NCBI GenBank assembly: GCA_964057225.1
Contig: OZ059896.1
Location: 12,198,501 to 12,262,500, forward strand
Direction of reading: 5' to 3'
Origin: Auanema rhodensis
Taxonomy: Eukaryota > Nematoda > Chromadorea > Rhabditida > Rhabditidae
Length of the DNA stretch: 64,000 nucleotides
Shown: piece after piece, positions 30,101-42,000 of the stretch
Numbering within the stretch: the stretch's first letter is position 1
How the letters are laid out: each line of letters begins with the position of its first letter
Made by a program: the position numbers and the translations under genes
Notes under the pieces: generated by a model
The model's database searches: none
Told to the model about the DNA's origin: nothing
Seen by the model: only the letters and a program-made list of their open reading frames with translations

Positions 30101-33100
30101 TTTAATTTCATATTTTAAACAATTTTATATTTCTACCACGAATTCATAACTTCATTTTTTAAATTTTTAATCATTAAAAAACATTTAAATTTCAATATTG
30201 TGATGCTCAAAAACTGAAACAGTTGAATATTTTGTAATTTCTAAACCATTTTACTCCATCGCTTTTATTTAATTCCATATTTTAAACAATTTTATATTTC
30301 TACCGCTATTTCATAATTTCATTTTTTAAATTTTTAATCATTAAAAAACATTTAAATTTCAATATTTTGATGCTCAAAAACTGAAACATTTAAATATTTT
30401 GTATTTTCTAAACCATTTCACTCCATCTCTTTCATTTAATTCCATATTTTAAACAATTTTATATTTCTACCACGAATTCATAACTTCATTTTTTAAATTT
30501 TTAATCATTAAAAAACATATAAATTTCAATATTGTGATGCTCAAAAACTGAAACATTTAAATATTTTGTATTTTCTAAACCATTTTACTCCATCGCTTTT
30601 ATTTAATCTCATATTTTAAACAATTTTATATTTCTACCGCTATTTCATAATTTCATTTTTTAAATTTTTGATCATTAAAAAACATTTAAATTTCAATATT
30701 GTGATGCTCAAAAACTGAAACAGTTGAATATTTTGTATTTTCTAAACCATTTCACTCCATCTCTTCCATTTAATTCCATATTTTAAACAATTTTATATTT
30801 CTACCACGAATTCATATCTTCATTTTTTAAATTTTTAATCATTAAAAAACATTTAAATTTCAATATTGTGATGCTCAAAAACTAAAACAGTTGAATATTT
30901 TGTAATTTCTAAACCATTTTACTCCATCGCTTTTATTTAGTCCCATATTTTAAACAATTTTATATTTCTACCGCTATTTCATAATTTCATTTTTTAAATT
31001 TTTAATCATTAAAAAACATTTAAATTTCAATATTGTGATGCTCAAAAACTGAAACAGTTGAATATTTTGTATTTTCTAAACCATTTTACTTCATATCTTT
31101 CATTTAATTCCATATTTTAAACAATTTTATATTTCTACCACGAATTCATAACTTCATTTTTCAAATTTTTAATCATTAAAAAACATTTAAATTTCAATAT
31201 TGTGATGCTCAAAAACTGGAACAGTTGAATATTTTGTAATTTCTAAACCATTTTACTCCATCGCTTTTATTTAATTCCATATTTTAAACAATTTTATATT
31301 TCTACCGCTATTTCATAATTTCATTTTTTAAATTTTTAATCATTAAAAAACATTTAAATTTCAATATTGTGATGCTCAAAAACTGAAACATTTAAATATT
31401 TTGTTTTTACTAAACCATTTCACTCCATCTCTTTCATTTAATTCCATATTTTAAACAATTTTATATTTCTACCACGAATTCATAACTTCATTTTTTAAAT
31501 TTTTGATCATTAAAAAACATTTAAATTTCAATGTTGTGATGCTCAAAAACTGAAACAGTTGAATATTTTGTAATTTCTAAACCATTTTACTCCATCTCTT
31601 TCATTTAATTCCATATTTTAAACAATTTTATATTTCTACCTCGAATTCATAACTTCATTTTTCAAATTTTTAATCATTAAAAAACATTTAAATTTCAATA
31701 TTGTGATGCTCAAAAACTGAAACATTTAAATATTTTGTATTTTCTAAACCATTTCACTCCATCTCTTTCATTTAATTCCATATTTTAAACAATTTTATAT
31801 TTCTACCACGAATTCATAACTTCATTTTTTAAATTTTTGATCATTAAAAAACATTTAAATTTCAATATTGTGATGCTCAAAAACTGAAACAGTTGAATAT
31901 TTTGTAATTTCTAAACCATTTTACTCCATCGCTTTTATTTAATCCCATATTTTAAACAATTTTATATTTCTACCGCTATTTCATAATTTCATTTTTTAAA
32001 TTTTTAATCATTAAAAAACATTCAAATTTCAATATTGTGATGCTCAAAAACTGAAACAGTTGAATATTTTGTAATTTCTAAACCATTTTACTCCATCGCT
32101 TTTATTTAATTCCATATTTTAAACAATTTTATATTTCTACCGCTATTTCATAATTTCATTCTTTAAATTTTTAATCATTAAAAAACATTTAAATTTCAAT
32201 ATTGTGATGCTCAAAAACTGAAACATTTAAATATTTTGTATTTTCTAAACCATTTCACTCCATCTCTTTCATTTAATTCCATATTTTAAACAATTTTATA
32301 TTTCTACCACGAATTCATAACTTCATTTTTTAAATTTTTAATCATTAAAAAACATTTAAATTTCAATATTGTGATGCTCAAAAACTGAAACAGTTGAATA
32401 TTTTGTATTTTCTAAACCATTTTACTTCATATCTTTCATTTAATTTCATATTTTAAACAATTTTATATTTCTACCACGAATTCATAACTTCATTTTTTAA
32501 ATTTTTAATCATTAAAAAACATTTAAATTTCAATATTGTGATGCTCAAAAACTGAAACAGTTGAATATTTTGTAATTTCTAAACCATTTTACTCCATCGC
32601 TTTTATTTAATTCCATATTTTAAACAATTTTATATTTCTACCGCTATTTCATAATTTCATTTTTTAAATTTTTAATCATTAAAAAACATTTAAATTTCAA
32701 TATTTTGATGCTCAAAAACTGAAACATTTAAATATTTTGTATTTTCTAAACCATTTCACTCCATCTCTTTCATTTAATTCCATATTTTAAACAATTTTAT
32801 ATTTCTACCACGAATTCATAACTTCATTTTTTAAATTTTTAATCATTAAAAAACATATAAATTTCAATATTGTGATGCTCAAAAACTGAAACATTTAAAT
32901 ATTTTGTATTTTCTAAACCATTTTACTCCATCGCTTTTATTTAATCTCATATTTTAAACAATTTTATATTTCTACCGCTATTTCATAATTTCATTTTTTA
33001 AATTTTTGATCATTAAAAAACATTTAAATTTCAATATTGTGATGCTCAAAAACTGAAACAGTTGAATATTTTGTATTTTCTAAACCATTTCACTCCATCT

Positions 33101-36100
33101 CTTCCATTTAATTCCATATTTTAAACAATTTTATATTTCTACCACGAATTCATATCTTCATTTTTTAAATTTTTAATCATTAAAAAACATTTAAATTTCA
33201 ATATTGTGATGCTCAAAAACTAAAACAGTTGAATATTTTGTAATTTCTAAACCATTTTACTCCATCGCTTTTATTTAGTCCCATATTTCAAACAATTTTA
33301 TATTTCTACCGCTATTTCATAATTTCATTTTTTAAATTTTTAATCATTAAAAAACATTTAAATTTCAATATTGTGATGCTCAAAAACTGAAACAGTTGAA
33401 TATTTTGTATTTTCTAAACCATTTTACTTCATATCTTTCATTTAATTCCATATTTTAAACAATTTTATATTTCTACCACGAATTCATAACTTCATTTTTT
33501 AAATTTTTAATCATTAAAAAACATTTAAATTTCAATATTGTGATGCTCAAAAACTGAAACAGTTGAATATTTTGTAATTTCTAAACCATTTTACTCCATC
33601 GCTTTTATTTAATCCCATATTTTAAACAATTTTATATTTCTACCGCTATTTCATAATTTCATTTTTTAAATTTTTAATCATTAAAAAACATTCAAATTTC
33701 AATATTGTGATGCTCAAAAACTGAAACAGTTGAATATTTTGTAATTTCTAAACCATTTTACTCCATCGCTTTTATTTAATTCCATATTTTAAACAATTTT
33801 ATATTTCTACCGCTATTTCATAATTTCATTCTTTAAATTTTTAATCATTAAAAAACATTTAAATTTCAATATTGTGATGCTCAAAAACTGAAACATTTAA
33901 ATATTTTGTATTTTCTAAACCATTTCACTCCATCTCTTTCATTTAATTCCATATTTTAAACAATTTTATATTTCTACCACGAATTCATAACTTCATTTTT
34001 TAAATTTTTAATCATTAAAAAACATTTAAATTTCAATATTGTGATGCTCAAAAACTGAAACAGTTGAATATTTTGTATTTTCTAAACCATTTTACTTCAT
34101 ATCTTTCATTTAATTTCATATTTTAAACAATTTTATATTTCTACCACGAATTCATAACTTCATTTTTTAAATTTTTAATCATTAAAAAACATTTAAATTT
34201 CAATATTGTGATGCTCAAAAACTGAAACAGTTGAATATTTTGTAATTTCTAAACCATTTTACTCCATCGCTTTTATTTAATTCCATATTTTAAACAATTT
34301 TATATTTCTACCGCTATTTCATAATTTCATTTTTTAAATTTTTAATCATTAAAAAACATTTAAATTTCAATATTTTGATGCTCAAAAACTGAAACATTTA
34401 AATATTTTGTATTTTCTAAACCATTTCACTCCATCTCTTTCATTTAATTCCATATTTTAAACAATTTTATATTTCTACCACGAATTCATAACTTCATTTT
34501 TTAAATTTTTAATCATTAAAAAACATATAAATTTCAATATTGTGATGCTCAAAAACTGAAACATTTAAATATTTTGTATTTTCTAAACCATTTTACTCCA
34601 TCGCTTTTATTTAATCTCATATTTTAAACAATTTTATATTTCTACCGCTATTTCATAATTTCATTTTTTAAATTTTTGATCATTAAAAAACATTTAAATT
34701 TCAATATTGTGATGCTCAAAAACTGAAACAGTTGAATATTTTGTATTTTCTAAACCATTTCACTCCATCTCTTCCATTTAATTCCATATTTTAAACAATT
34801 TTATATTTCTACCACGAATTCATATCTTCATTTTTTAAATTTTTAATCATTAAAAAACATTTAAATTTCAATATTGTGATGCTCAAAAACTAAAACAGTT
34901 GAATATTTTGTAATTTCTAAACCATTTTACTCCATCGCTTTTATTTAGTCCCATATTTCAAACAATTTTATATTTCTACCGCTATTTCATAATTTCATTT
35001 TTTAAATTTTTAATCATTAAAAAACATTTAAATTTCAATATTGTGATGCTCAAAAACTGAAACAGTTGAATATTTTGTATTTTCTAAACCATTTTACTTC
35101 ATATCTTTCATTTAATTCCATATTTTAAACAATTTTATATTTCTACCACGAATTCATAACTTCATTTTTTAAATTTTTAATCATTAAAAAACATTTAAAT
35201 TTCAATATTGTGATGCTCAAAAACTGAAACAGTTGAATATTTTGTAATTTCTAAACCATTTTACTCCATCGCTTTTATTTAATTCCATATTTTAAACAAT
35301 TTTATATTTCTACCGCTATTTCATAATTTCATTTTTTAAATTTTTAATCATTAAAAAACATTTAAATTTCAATATTGTGATGCTCAAAAACTGAAACATT
35401 TAAATATTTTGTTTTTACTAAACCATTTCACTCCATCTCTTTCATTTAATTCCATATTTTAAACAATTTTATATTTCTACCACGAATTCATAACTTCATT
35501 TTTTAAATTTTTGATCATTAAAAAACATTTAAATTTCAATGTTGTGATGCTCAAAAACTGAAACAGTTGAATATTTTGTAATTTCTAAACCATTTTACTC
35601 CATCTCTTTCATTTAATTCCATATTTTAAACAATTTTATATTTCTACCTCGAATTCATAACTTCATTTTTCAAATTTTTAATCATTAAAAAACATTTAAA
35701 TTTCAATATTGTGATGCTCAAAAACTGAAACATTTAAATATTTTGTATTTTCTAAACCATTTCACTCCATCTCTTTCATTTAATTCCATATTTTAAACAA
35801 TTTTATATTTCTACCACGAATTCATAACTTCATTTTTTAAATTTTTGATCATTAAAAAACATTTAAATTTCAATATTGTGATGCTCAAAAACTGAAACAG
35901 TTGAATATTTTGTAAATTCTAAACCATTTTACTCCATCGCTTTTATTTAATCCCATATTTTAAACAATTTTATATTTCTACCGCTATTTCATAATTTCAT
36001 TTTTTAAATTTTTAATCATTAAAAAACATTCAAATTTCAATATTGTGATGCTCAAAAACTGAAACAGTTGAATATTTTGTAATTTCTAAACCATTTTACT

Positions 36101-36348
36101 CCATCGCTTTTATTTAATTCCATATTTTAAACAATTTTATATTTCTACCGCTATTTCATAATTTCATTCTTTAAATTTTTAATCATTAAAAAACATTTAA
36201 ATTTCAATATTGTGATGCTCAAAAACTGAAACATTTAAATATTTTGTATTTTCTAAACCATTTCACTCCATCTCTTTCATTTAATTCCATATTTTAAACA
36301 ATTTTATATTTCTACCACGAATTCATAACTTCATTTTTTAAATTTTTA
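21191..36348. repeat. 14-monomer higher-order repeat (2,338 bp) with shortened derivatives
   Basis: The variant AAAAACTAAAACAG starts at 21191, 23028, 25366, 27704, 28539, 30877, 33215 and 34885. Spacings are 1,837, 2,338, 2,338, 835, 2,338, 2,338 and 1,670 bp, that is 11, 14, 14, 5, 14, 14 and 10 monomers. A second marker, TTTTGTTTTTAC at 21713, 23550, 25888, 29061, 31399 and 35407, gives 11, 14, 19, 14 and 24 monomers and supports the same unit. All spacings are whole monomers, as expected from unequal exchange in register. A stretch of the same type reappears between the two retrotransposons (TTTTGTTTTTAC near 48360). Outer edges are approximate. Confidence 0.85.
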
Positions 36349-37182
36349 ATCATTAAAAAACATTTAAATTTCAATATTGTGATGCTCAAAAACTGAAACA
36401 GTTGAATATTTTGTATTTTCCAAACCATTTTACTTCATATCTTTCATTTAATTTCATATTTTAAACAATTTTATATTTCTACCACGAATTCATAACTTCA
36501 TTTTTTAAATTTTTAATCATTAAAAAACATTTAAATTTCAATATTGTGATGCTCAAAAACTGAAACAGTTGAATATTTTGTATTTTCTAAACCATTTTAC
36601 TCCATCTATTTTATTTAATCCCACATTTTAAACAATTTTATATTTCTACCGCTGTTTCATAAATTCATTTTTTAAATTTTTAATCATTAAAAAACATATA
36701 AATTTCAATATTGTGATGCTCAAAAACTGAAACATTTAAATATTTTGTATTTTCTAAACCATTTCACTCCATCTCTTTCATTTAATTCCATATTTTAAAC
36801 AATTTTATATTTCTACCACGAATTCATAACTTCATTTTTTAAATTTTTATTCATTAAAAAACATTTAAATTTCAATATTGTGATGCTCAAAAACTGAAAC
36901 AGTTGAATATTTTGTAATTTCTAAACCATTTTACTCCATCTCTTTCATTTAATTCCATATTTTAAACAATTTTATATTTCTACCGCTGTTTCATAAATTC
37001 ATTTTTTAAATTTTTAATCATTAAAAAACATATAAATTTCAATATTGTGATGCTCAAAAACTGAAACATTTAAATTTTTTGTATTTTCTAAACCATTTCA
37101 CTCCATCTCTTTCATTTAATTCCATATTTTAAACAATTTTATATTTCTACCACGAATTCATAACTTCATTTTTTAAATTTTT

Positions 37183-37187
37183 GATCA
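37183..37187. repeat. Target-site duplication GATCA, left, copy 1
   Basis: GATCA precedes the TG that starts the 5' LTR and recurs directly after the CA that ends the 3' LTR (46488-46492). Five bases is usual for BEL/Pao integration. The target is the monomer tail TTTTTGATCATTAAA, where TGATCA is a palindrome. Confidence 0.96.
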
Positions 37188-37336
37188 TGTGCTGAAGCAC
37201 TCTCATCCCGTGATAATAGTGTTCCTCCTTAGTTTAAGTTCAATTGTACTTCTTTATTGTCCTCTCTTTGTACTATCCATTATCCTCAACTATCTAATCG
37301 ATAATCCTGTAAGTTGTCACCAACGGCCGATTTGCC

Positions 37337-37427
37337 GATGAATCACCTATCGCCCTTTGCCATCTGATCCATTAGGCAAGATCTTAGGCGCGATAGCCGT
37401 CGCCCACTTGCAAGGGGGATGAATCAC
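37337..37427 (+). promoter_or_regulatory. Paired GATGAATCAC motif in U3, copy 1
   Basis: GATGAATCAC occurs at 37337-37346 and 37418-37427, 81 bp apart and upstream of the TATA box. Its core TGAATCA fits the general AP-1-type pattern TGANTCA. It could be a bZIP-factor enhancer, but this is inference from a short motif. Confidence 0.35.
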
Positions 37428-37494
37428 ATAGGATTTAGACCCCTCCTCTCGCTTTCTACAATTAATACATTATCTATCACTTCCGGGGACCTAG

Positions 37495-37502
37495 TATATA
37501 AA
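37495..37502 (+). promoter_or_regulatory. TATA box of the 5' LTR, copy 1
   Basis: TATATAAA is the only clear TATA element in the LTR. Transcription would begin about 25-35 bases downstream, near 37525-37535. Between 37530 and 37680 there is no ATG, so the ATG at 37681 is the first one in the predicted transcript. The exact start site is inferred, not seen. Confidence 0.7.
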
Positions 37503-37680
37503 CCCGCAATAATTCTTCTAAATCATGTCTCAATATTATCCTGCCACCGCTATCATCTTCCCGTCAATTTATTTCTGTTTTACTCGTATTGTATTCGTAT
37601 CGCCGATAATAAACTCTTCTCTTGTACTCGCGTCTATTGCCTATTACTTGGACTAATATTCCACTACCACTGAACCACAA

Positions 37681-39090
37681 ATGCCCGTTATTCGCTCTCC
37701 AACTAGAGGACAAAACGACATGGTGCATCAAGCCGAGTCCAACGAAGAAACTCGCGCCGAACAATGGAACAGCAGCTGCTCATTATTACTCGCTAAGCTC
37801 AAGGACAACGACGCAAGGAGGAAATCATATGCGGTACGTCAAGTTACTAATACCTCCAACAAAACCCCAAGCATGATTGACACCCGTGAAAGGGAGATTT
37901 CAAACATCAATGGGGACATCCTCGCCATCAACAAACTGATGGACGAGATGAAACACATCCCAACCGACCTACGCCCCGAGGACCAAAGTCGGATCACGAA
38001 GAACGAAGAAACTCTGCGGAAACACATCTCTACCCTACTGTCATACAGTAACGACATACAAGAACAAGTCAACTACCTGAAGGGTCTCAACCACACTGAG
38101 AACAGCCCTGACCCAACACACACAGACAGTTCACAGCCCTCTGAGCACCACCTCATTGGAACTGCTGAACTCACACACGCCACACAACCTCGAAGCTGGG
38201 AAACATATCGATCACGGCCAACACTCAAACCTGTCGATATCCCACGCTTCGATGGCAACGTGAAAAGCTGGAAAAACTTTTGGTGCTTGTTCCACACACT
38301 CATACACTCATCGAACATGCCCACCATAGAAAAGTTTAACTACCTTCGCCAGTCATTAACAGGAGAAGCAGCTTCACAAATAGCTTCATTCCCAACGGAT
38401 GAAGACTACTACTTCAGCGCAGTACATCACCTGCAGGATCTATATGATGATAACGACAACATCACACAACATCTCATGCTGGAATTTCTCCAGATACAAG
38501 CGAGAACATCCAACCAGCATGACCTCCTCTCCATGATGGACAAGATCGCAGGCATTTTTCGCCAAACTGAAGGAAACAGGAACGCCGAACTCAACTCCCT
38601 CGCTGTAGTTATCTTACACAAGAAACTACCAGGGAACCTTCTCCAAGAGATCTACAAATCATTCCCCTCGGGAAAAACACCTGACATCAGAGACCTAGTA
38701 GACATCACAAGGCGACATATCCGATGCCAAAACAAGGTGAAAATTTTCGCAGCAGATCGGTTCGAAAAACCAATCACACGAGTCTACAACTCACCACCAG
38801 GGAACACCTACAATTCCCAACGCAACAAACCAGAAGCTAAAAAACTAGCAAAAACATCCAGTTGCATCTTCTGCCAGAAACCTCACGCCCCATGGGACTG
38901 TGACACAACAAAGTCGAGGAAGGAGCGTCTAACCATCCTCAACCAGGAAAAGAGATGCATCAACTGTCTCCGCAAAACACACAACACGGAGTCATGTCCA
39001 AGCAAACGAACATGCTCCAAATGCGGAGAAAAACACATCGACATCTTATGCGCTAATAAAAAGAAGACGACCAAAGTCAACTTAATTGAG
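37681..39090 (+). other. Gag-like region (residues 1-470), copy 1
   Basis: Expected to form the particle shell and bind RNA. A charged helical stretch near 60-110 looks able to form a coiled coil. From residue 184 the pattern PRFDGN, then W..F...F...IH, then KF.YLR..L.GEA, is the DUF1759 signature found in BEL/Pao Gag. Three zinc-binding motifs follow: C395-X2-C-X3-H-X4-C407, C426-X2-C-X4-H-X4-C439 and C445-X2-C-X3-H-X4-C457. The middle one is the canonical retroviral knuckle; the outer two have one residue less between Cys and His. Borders are approximate. Confidence 0.85.
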
Positions 39091-42000
39091 AGCACACCCT
39101 ACAATGACGAGGAAACCGAAGAACACACGGTTCAATTTTCCTCCCAGTTCTCTACCAATCAATTCAAAAGCGCCCTTCTTCCAATAGGAGAAATCAAGAT
39201 AATGACGAATGGAAAAATTTCCACAATCCCAGCCATCTTGGACTCTGGATCGGACACATCTTTCATCGAAGAAGAACTTGCCAAAGAACTTCAACTACCC
39301 GTTATAGAATCTAAACGCGTAAAAATCAAGACTTTCGGCAACACAAAAAGCGTTGAACACCTCACAAAGGTGAAAGCAACAATCAAAGGAACAGTCTCCA
39401 ACATCACTGCACACCTTTGGACAAAAAAGACCTTGACGGGTCCCATCAAAACAGTCCGAATTCCAAAATCAGACAACTCCACCTTCAAATTAAATCAAGG
39501 AACCTACGTCAATCCACGCATACTCATAGGCTCCGATTTAATGTGGCAAGCTCTGACAGCCATTATACCAATCTCTGACGACCACATACAAGTCAAGACA
39601 CAATTTGGAGACTTCATAACAGGAAAAGCAAGCGACCAACCATCCATCAACGCCTTCTCAGTTATAACTGGAAACACCTCTATCCCGATAGACACATGGA
39701 ACAAAAACTTCATCGAGGAGCAGCAAGAATTTACGGGAACCGAACAAGAAGAAAAACAAGCACGAGACAAACTAGTATTGGAACAATTCCAATCCACCAT
39801 CCAAAAAAGAGACGATGGTTATTACGTCTCCTTCCCATGGAAAGACAACATCAATCTTCTCCCCGACAACAAATCACTTGCTCACAGACGCCTCATAAGT
39901 CTAGTCGTAAAATTATCTCAACAACCAGATTCACTAGCAGCATACGACAAAATCATTCAAGAACAACTAGACAATGGAATAATCGAACCAGCAGAAGAAC
40001 CATACCCTGACGCTCAAACGATACACTACATTGCTCATCAAGCAGTTCTGACCCCACAAAAGGAAACAACCAAACTAAGGATAGTATACGACGCTTCCGG
40101 ACACTACCAGAACAGACCCAGTCTGAACGACGTCATCCATCAAGGACCACTAATCCTACCATCACTAGTAGGAATGATTTTACGCTTCCGCTGCGGGAAA
40201 ATGGCACTGATAGCAGACGTAAAGAAAGCATTTCTTCAAATAAGACTCCACGAGTCAGAACGTGACGCTACAAGATTCTTTTGGCTGAGAGATATCTCCA
40301 AACCAATGAGCACCGAAAATACAAGAACCCTACGCTTCTGTAGAGTTCCCTTTGGAATCAATGCCTCGCCATTTCTCCTCGCAGCCACAATTCGTCATCA
40401 TCTGGAACAAAGAAGCAACGAAAACTTCCTAGCCCACCAAATTAAAGAGAACCTTTACGTGGACAACCTATTACTTGCCACAAACTCAGAAGAAGACCTC
40501 AAACTGGGATACCAAGAAACAAAGGACATATTCGCAGAAATGAACATGACACTACAAGAATTCATAACGAACAGTCCGGACTTCAACAAAAACCTACTAC
40601 TAGAGGAGAAAAACACCTCATCAAAACCAAAAGTTCTTGGATTACCATGGGACACAGAAACGGACCAATGGATCATCCAAACCAAGCTTCCAGAAACAAA
40701 ACTGACCAAACGTGGTATTACACAAGCCATTGCATCGATCTTTGACCCCATGGGTTTGATAAGTCCATGCCTACACCCACTACGACTCTTTCTACAGAAT
40801 CTATGGACAGAGAATTACGACTGGGACACTACGTTGCCTGAAGAACACCAAAAAACATGGCATACACTAGCCGAAAACTTCAACTTCAACAAAACTCAGC
40901 AACGAGCCCTACCAGAAGATCCGAATCAGCAGTACCACTTAGTTACCTGCACAGATTCTAGCGGATCAGCCCTAGGATTCTGCACATACCTCCTGGCAGC
41001 CACATCACGCATACCTACCTTGATCTTCGCTAAATCCAAGCTACACTCAAAGAACTCCAACATCACCATCCCGAAAGCAGAAATATCAGCTCTCACAGTA
41101 GGTGTCACAAACACCAACAAAATCATCAAAGAAATGAAAGACAACATCAAAATCTTGTCTACAACATTTTTATCGGACTCAGAAATAACGATAGCATGGA
41201 TAAGACGAAAACCTGATCAGAAGACAACAGGAGTCTTAGTACAAAACAGAATCAAGGAAATCTACGACCACATCGACCAAATCGAAGATATGGATATCAA
41301 GACATACTTTGGTTACATCAACACCAAAGACAACCCAGCCGACATTGCCACAAGAGGTTGCACAACAGACGAGCTACTAAATCATTTCTGGTGGAATCCC
41401 AAAGCACAAATTGACAAAGCCATTAATGGTCCGCTCTTCTCATTACCTCAACCAGAAATCACAGTGAATACAGCTAGGACATCTGAAGAATACGAAGAAT
41501 CCTGGCTAGAACACTGCAACACATGGATCCAAGCACAAGAAAAATGGATCGTGGAGAATTATTCGCTGTTAGAGAAACGACTACCGACACATTACGAAGA
41601 AGCCGAACTGAACCTTCTCCATCTGCATCAACACAACCTACTCGTACGTCTTACAGCAGCACAACGAAACGACTTAAGACCACTGTTGAAAGATCATCTT
41701 TGGCACAGCCGCGGACGAATGCAGAATAGTGAACTAGATGAGAGTGCAAAACTTCCTATCATCGTCTTACCCAAAACAAGGACAGCCACCTTAATTATCG
41801 AACACGTCCACAACCAATTTCACAAAAGCACTTCACACACCATGGCCGAAGTTCGACAGAAATTCTGGATACCACAACTTCGCTCACAAACCATCTCAGT
41901 CATACGAAGATGCGTAGAGTGCCAACGAATGAACAACCGACCATTCACGTACCCCCCCTCTGGCGACATACCCAGCAGAAGACTCAACCGAAGCCGACCA

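Larger units (their letters stand above)
1..37187. repeat. Satellite array, 167-bp monomer, 223 units
   Basis: The whole stretch is one head-to-tail satellite in a single orientation. The monomer, phased from TTAAAAAACAT to GATCA or AATCA, is 167 bp; starts at 1, 168, 308 and 475 give lengths 167, 140 and 167. The length fits 223 monomers if two carry a 27-bp deletion (37187 + 54 = 223 x 167), so other indels are absent or cancel out. The first monomer has 34 G or C in 167. Variation is concentrated in a few patches: CATTTAAA/CAGTTGAA, GTATTTTC/GTAATTTC, CTCCATCGCTTT/CTTCATATCTTT, and the tail ACCACGAATTC/ACCGCTATTTC/ACCTCGAATTC. The segments TTCAATATTGTGATGCTC and AAACAATTTTATATTTCTAC change little. 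No ORF is sustained and no gene is seen. A pericentromeric, subtelomeric or interstitial heterochromatin block is likely; the function is unknown. Confidence 0.98.
37188..37720 (+). repeat. 5' LTR, copy 1 (533 bp)
   Basis: Starts TGTGCT and ends ACGACA, so the ends are the short inverted repeat TGT/ACA. A 5-bp-arm inverted repeat, GTGCTGAAGCAC, sits at the outer end (37189-37200). U3 runs to about 37527 and contains the TATA box; the R segment would run from the predicted start near 37530 to just past the AATAAA at 37608. U5 follows and includes the ATG of the polyprotein at 37681. U3 also carries GATGAATCAC twice (37337-37346 and 37418-37427). The sequence matches the 3' LTR at 45955-46487 without a difference that I could find. 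Confidence 0.96.

Noticed and set aside
1..37187. CRISPR array or other spacer-repeat system
   Set aside because: The whole 167-bp unit repeats head to tail without unique spacers, and the neighbouring element is eukaryotic.
1..37187. Coding tandem repeat or minisatellite gene
   Set aside because: Every frame meets stops within each AT-rich monomer.
1..37187. CENP-B box or known centromere motif
   Set aside because: No GC-containing box of that type is present in any monomer read, and centromere function cannot be claimed from repeats alone.
37419..37673. 84-residue ORF in each LTR (also at 46186, 50537, 59304)
   Set aside because: It starts upstream of the TATA box, so the element transcript would not include its start; it has no recognisable motif and is repeated only because LTRs are repeated.
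37622..37876. 84-codon frame overlapping the polyprotein start
   Set aside because: It begins with TTG, not ATG, and crosses the LTR and Gag start in another frame; no feature supports translation.
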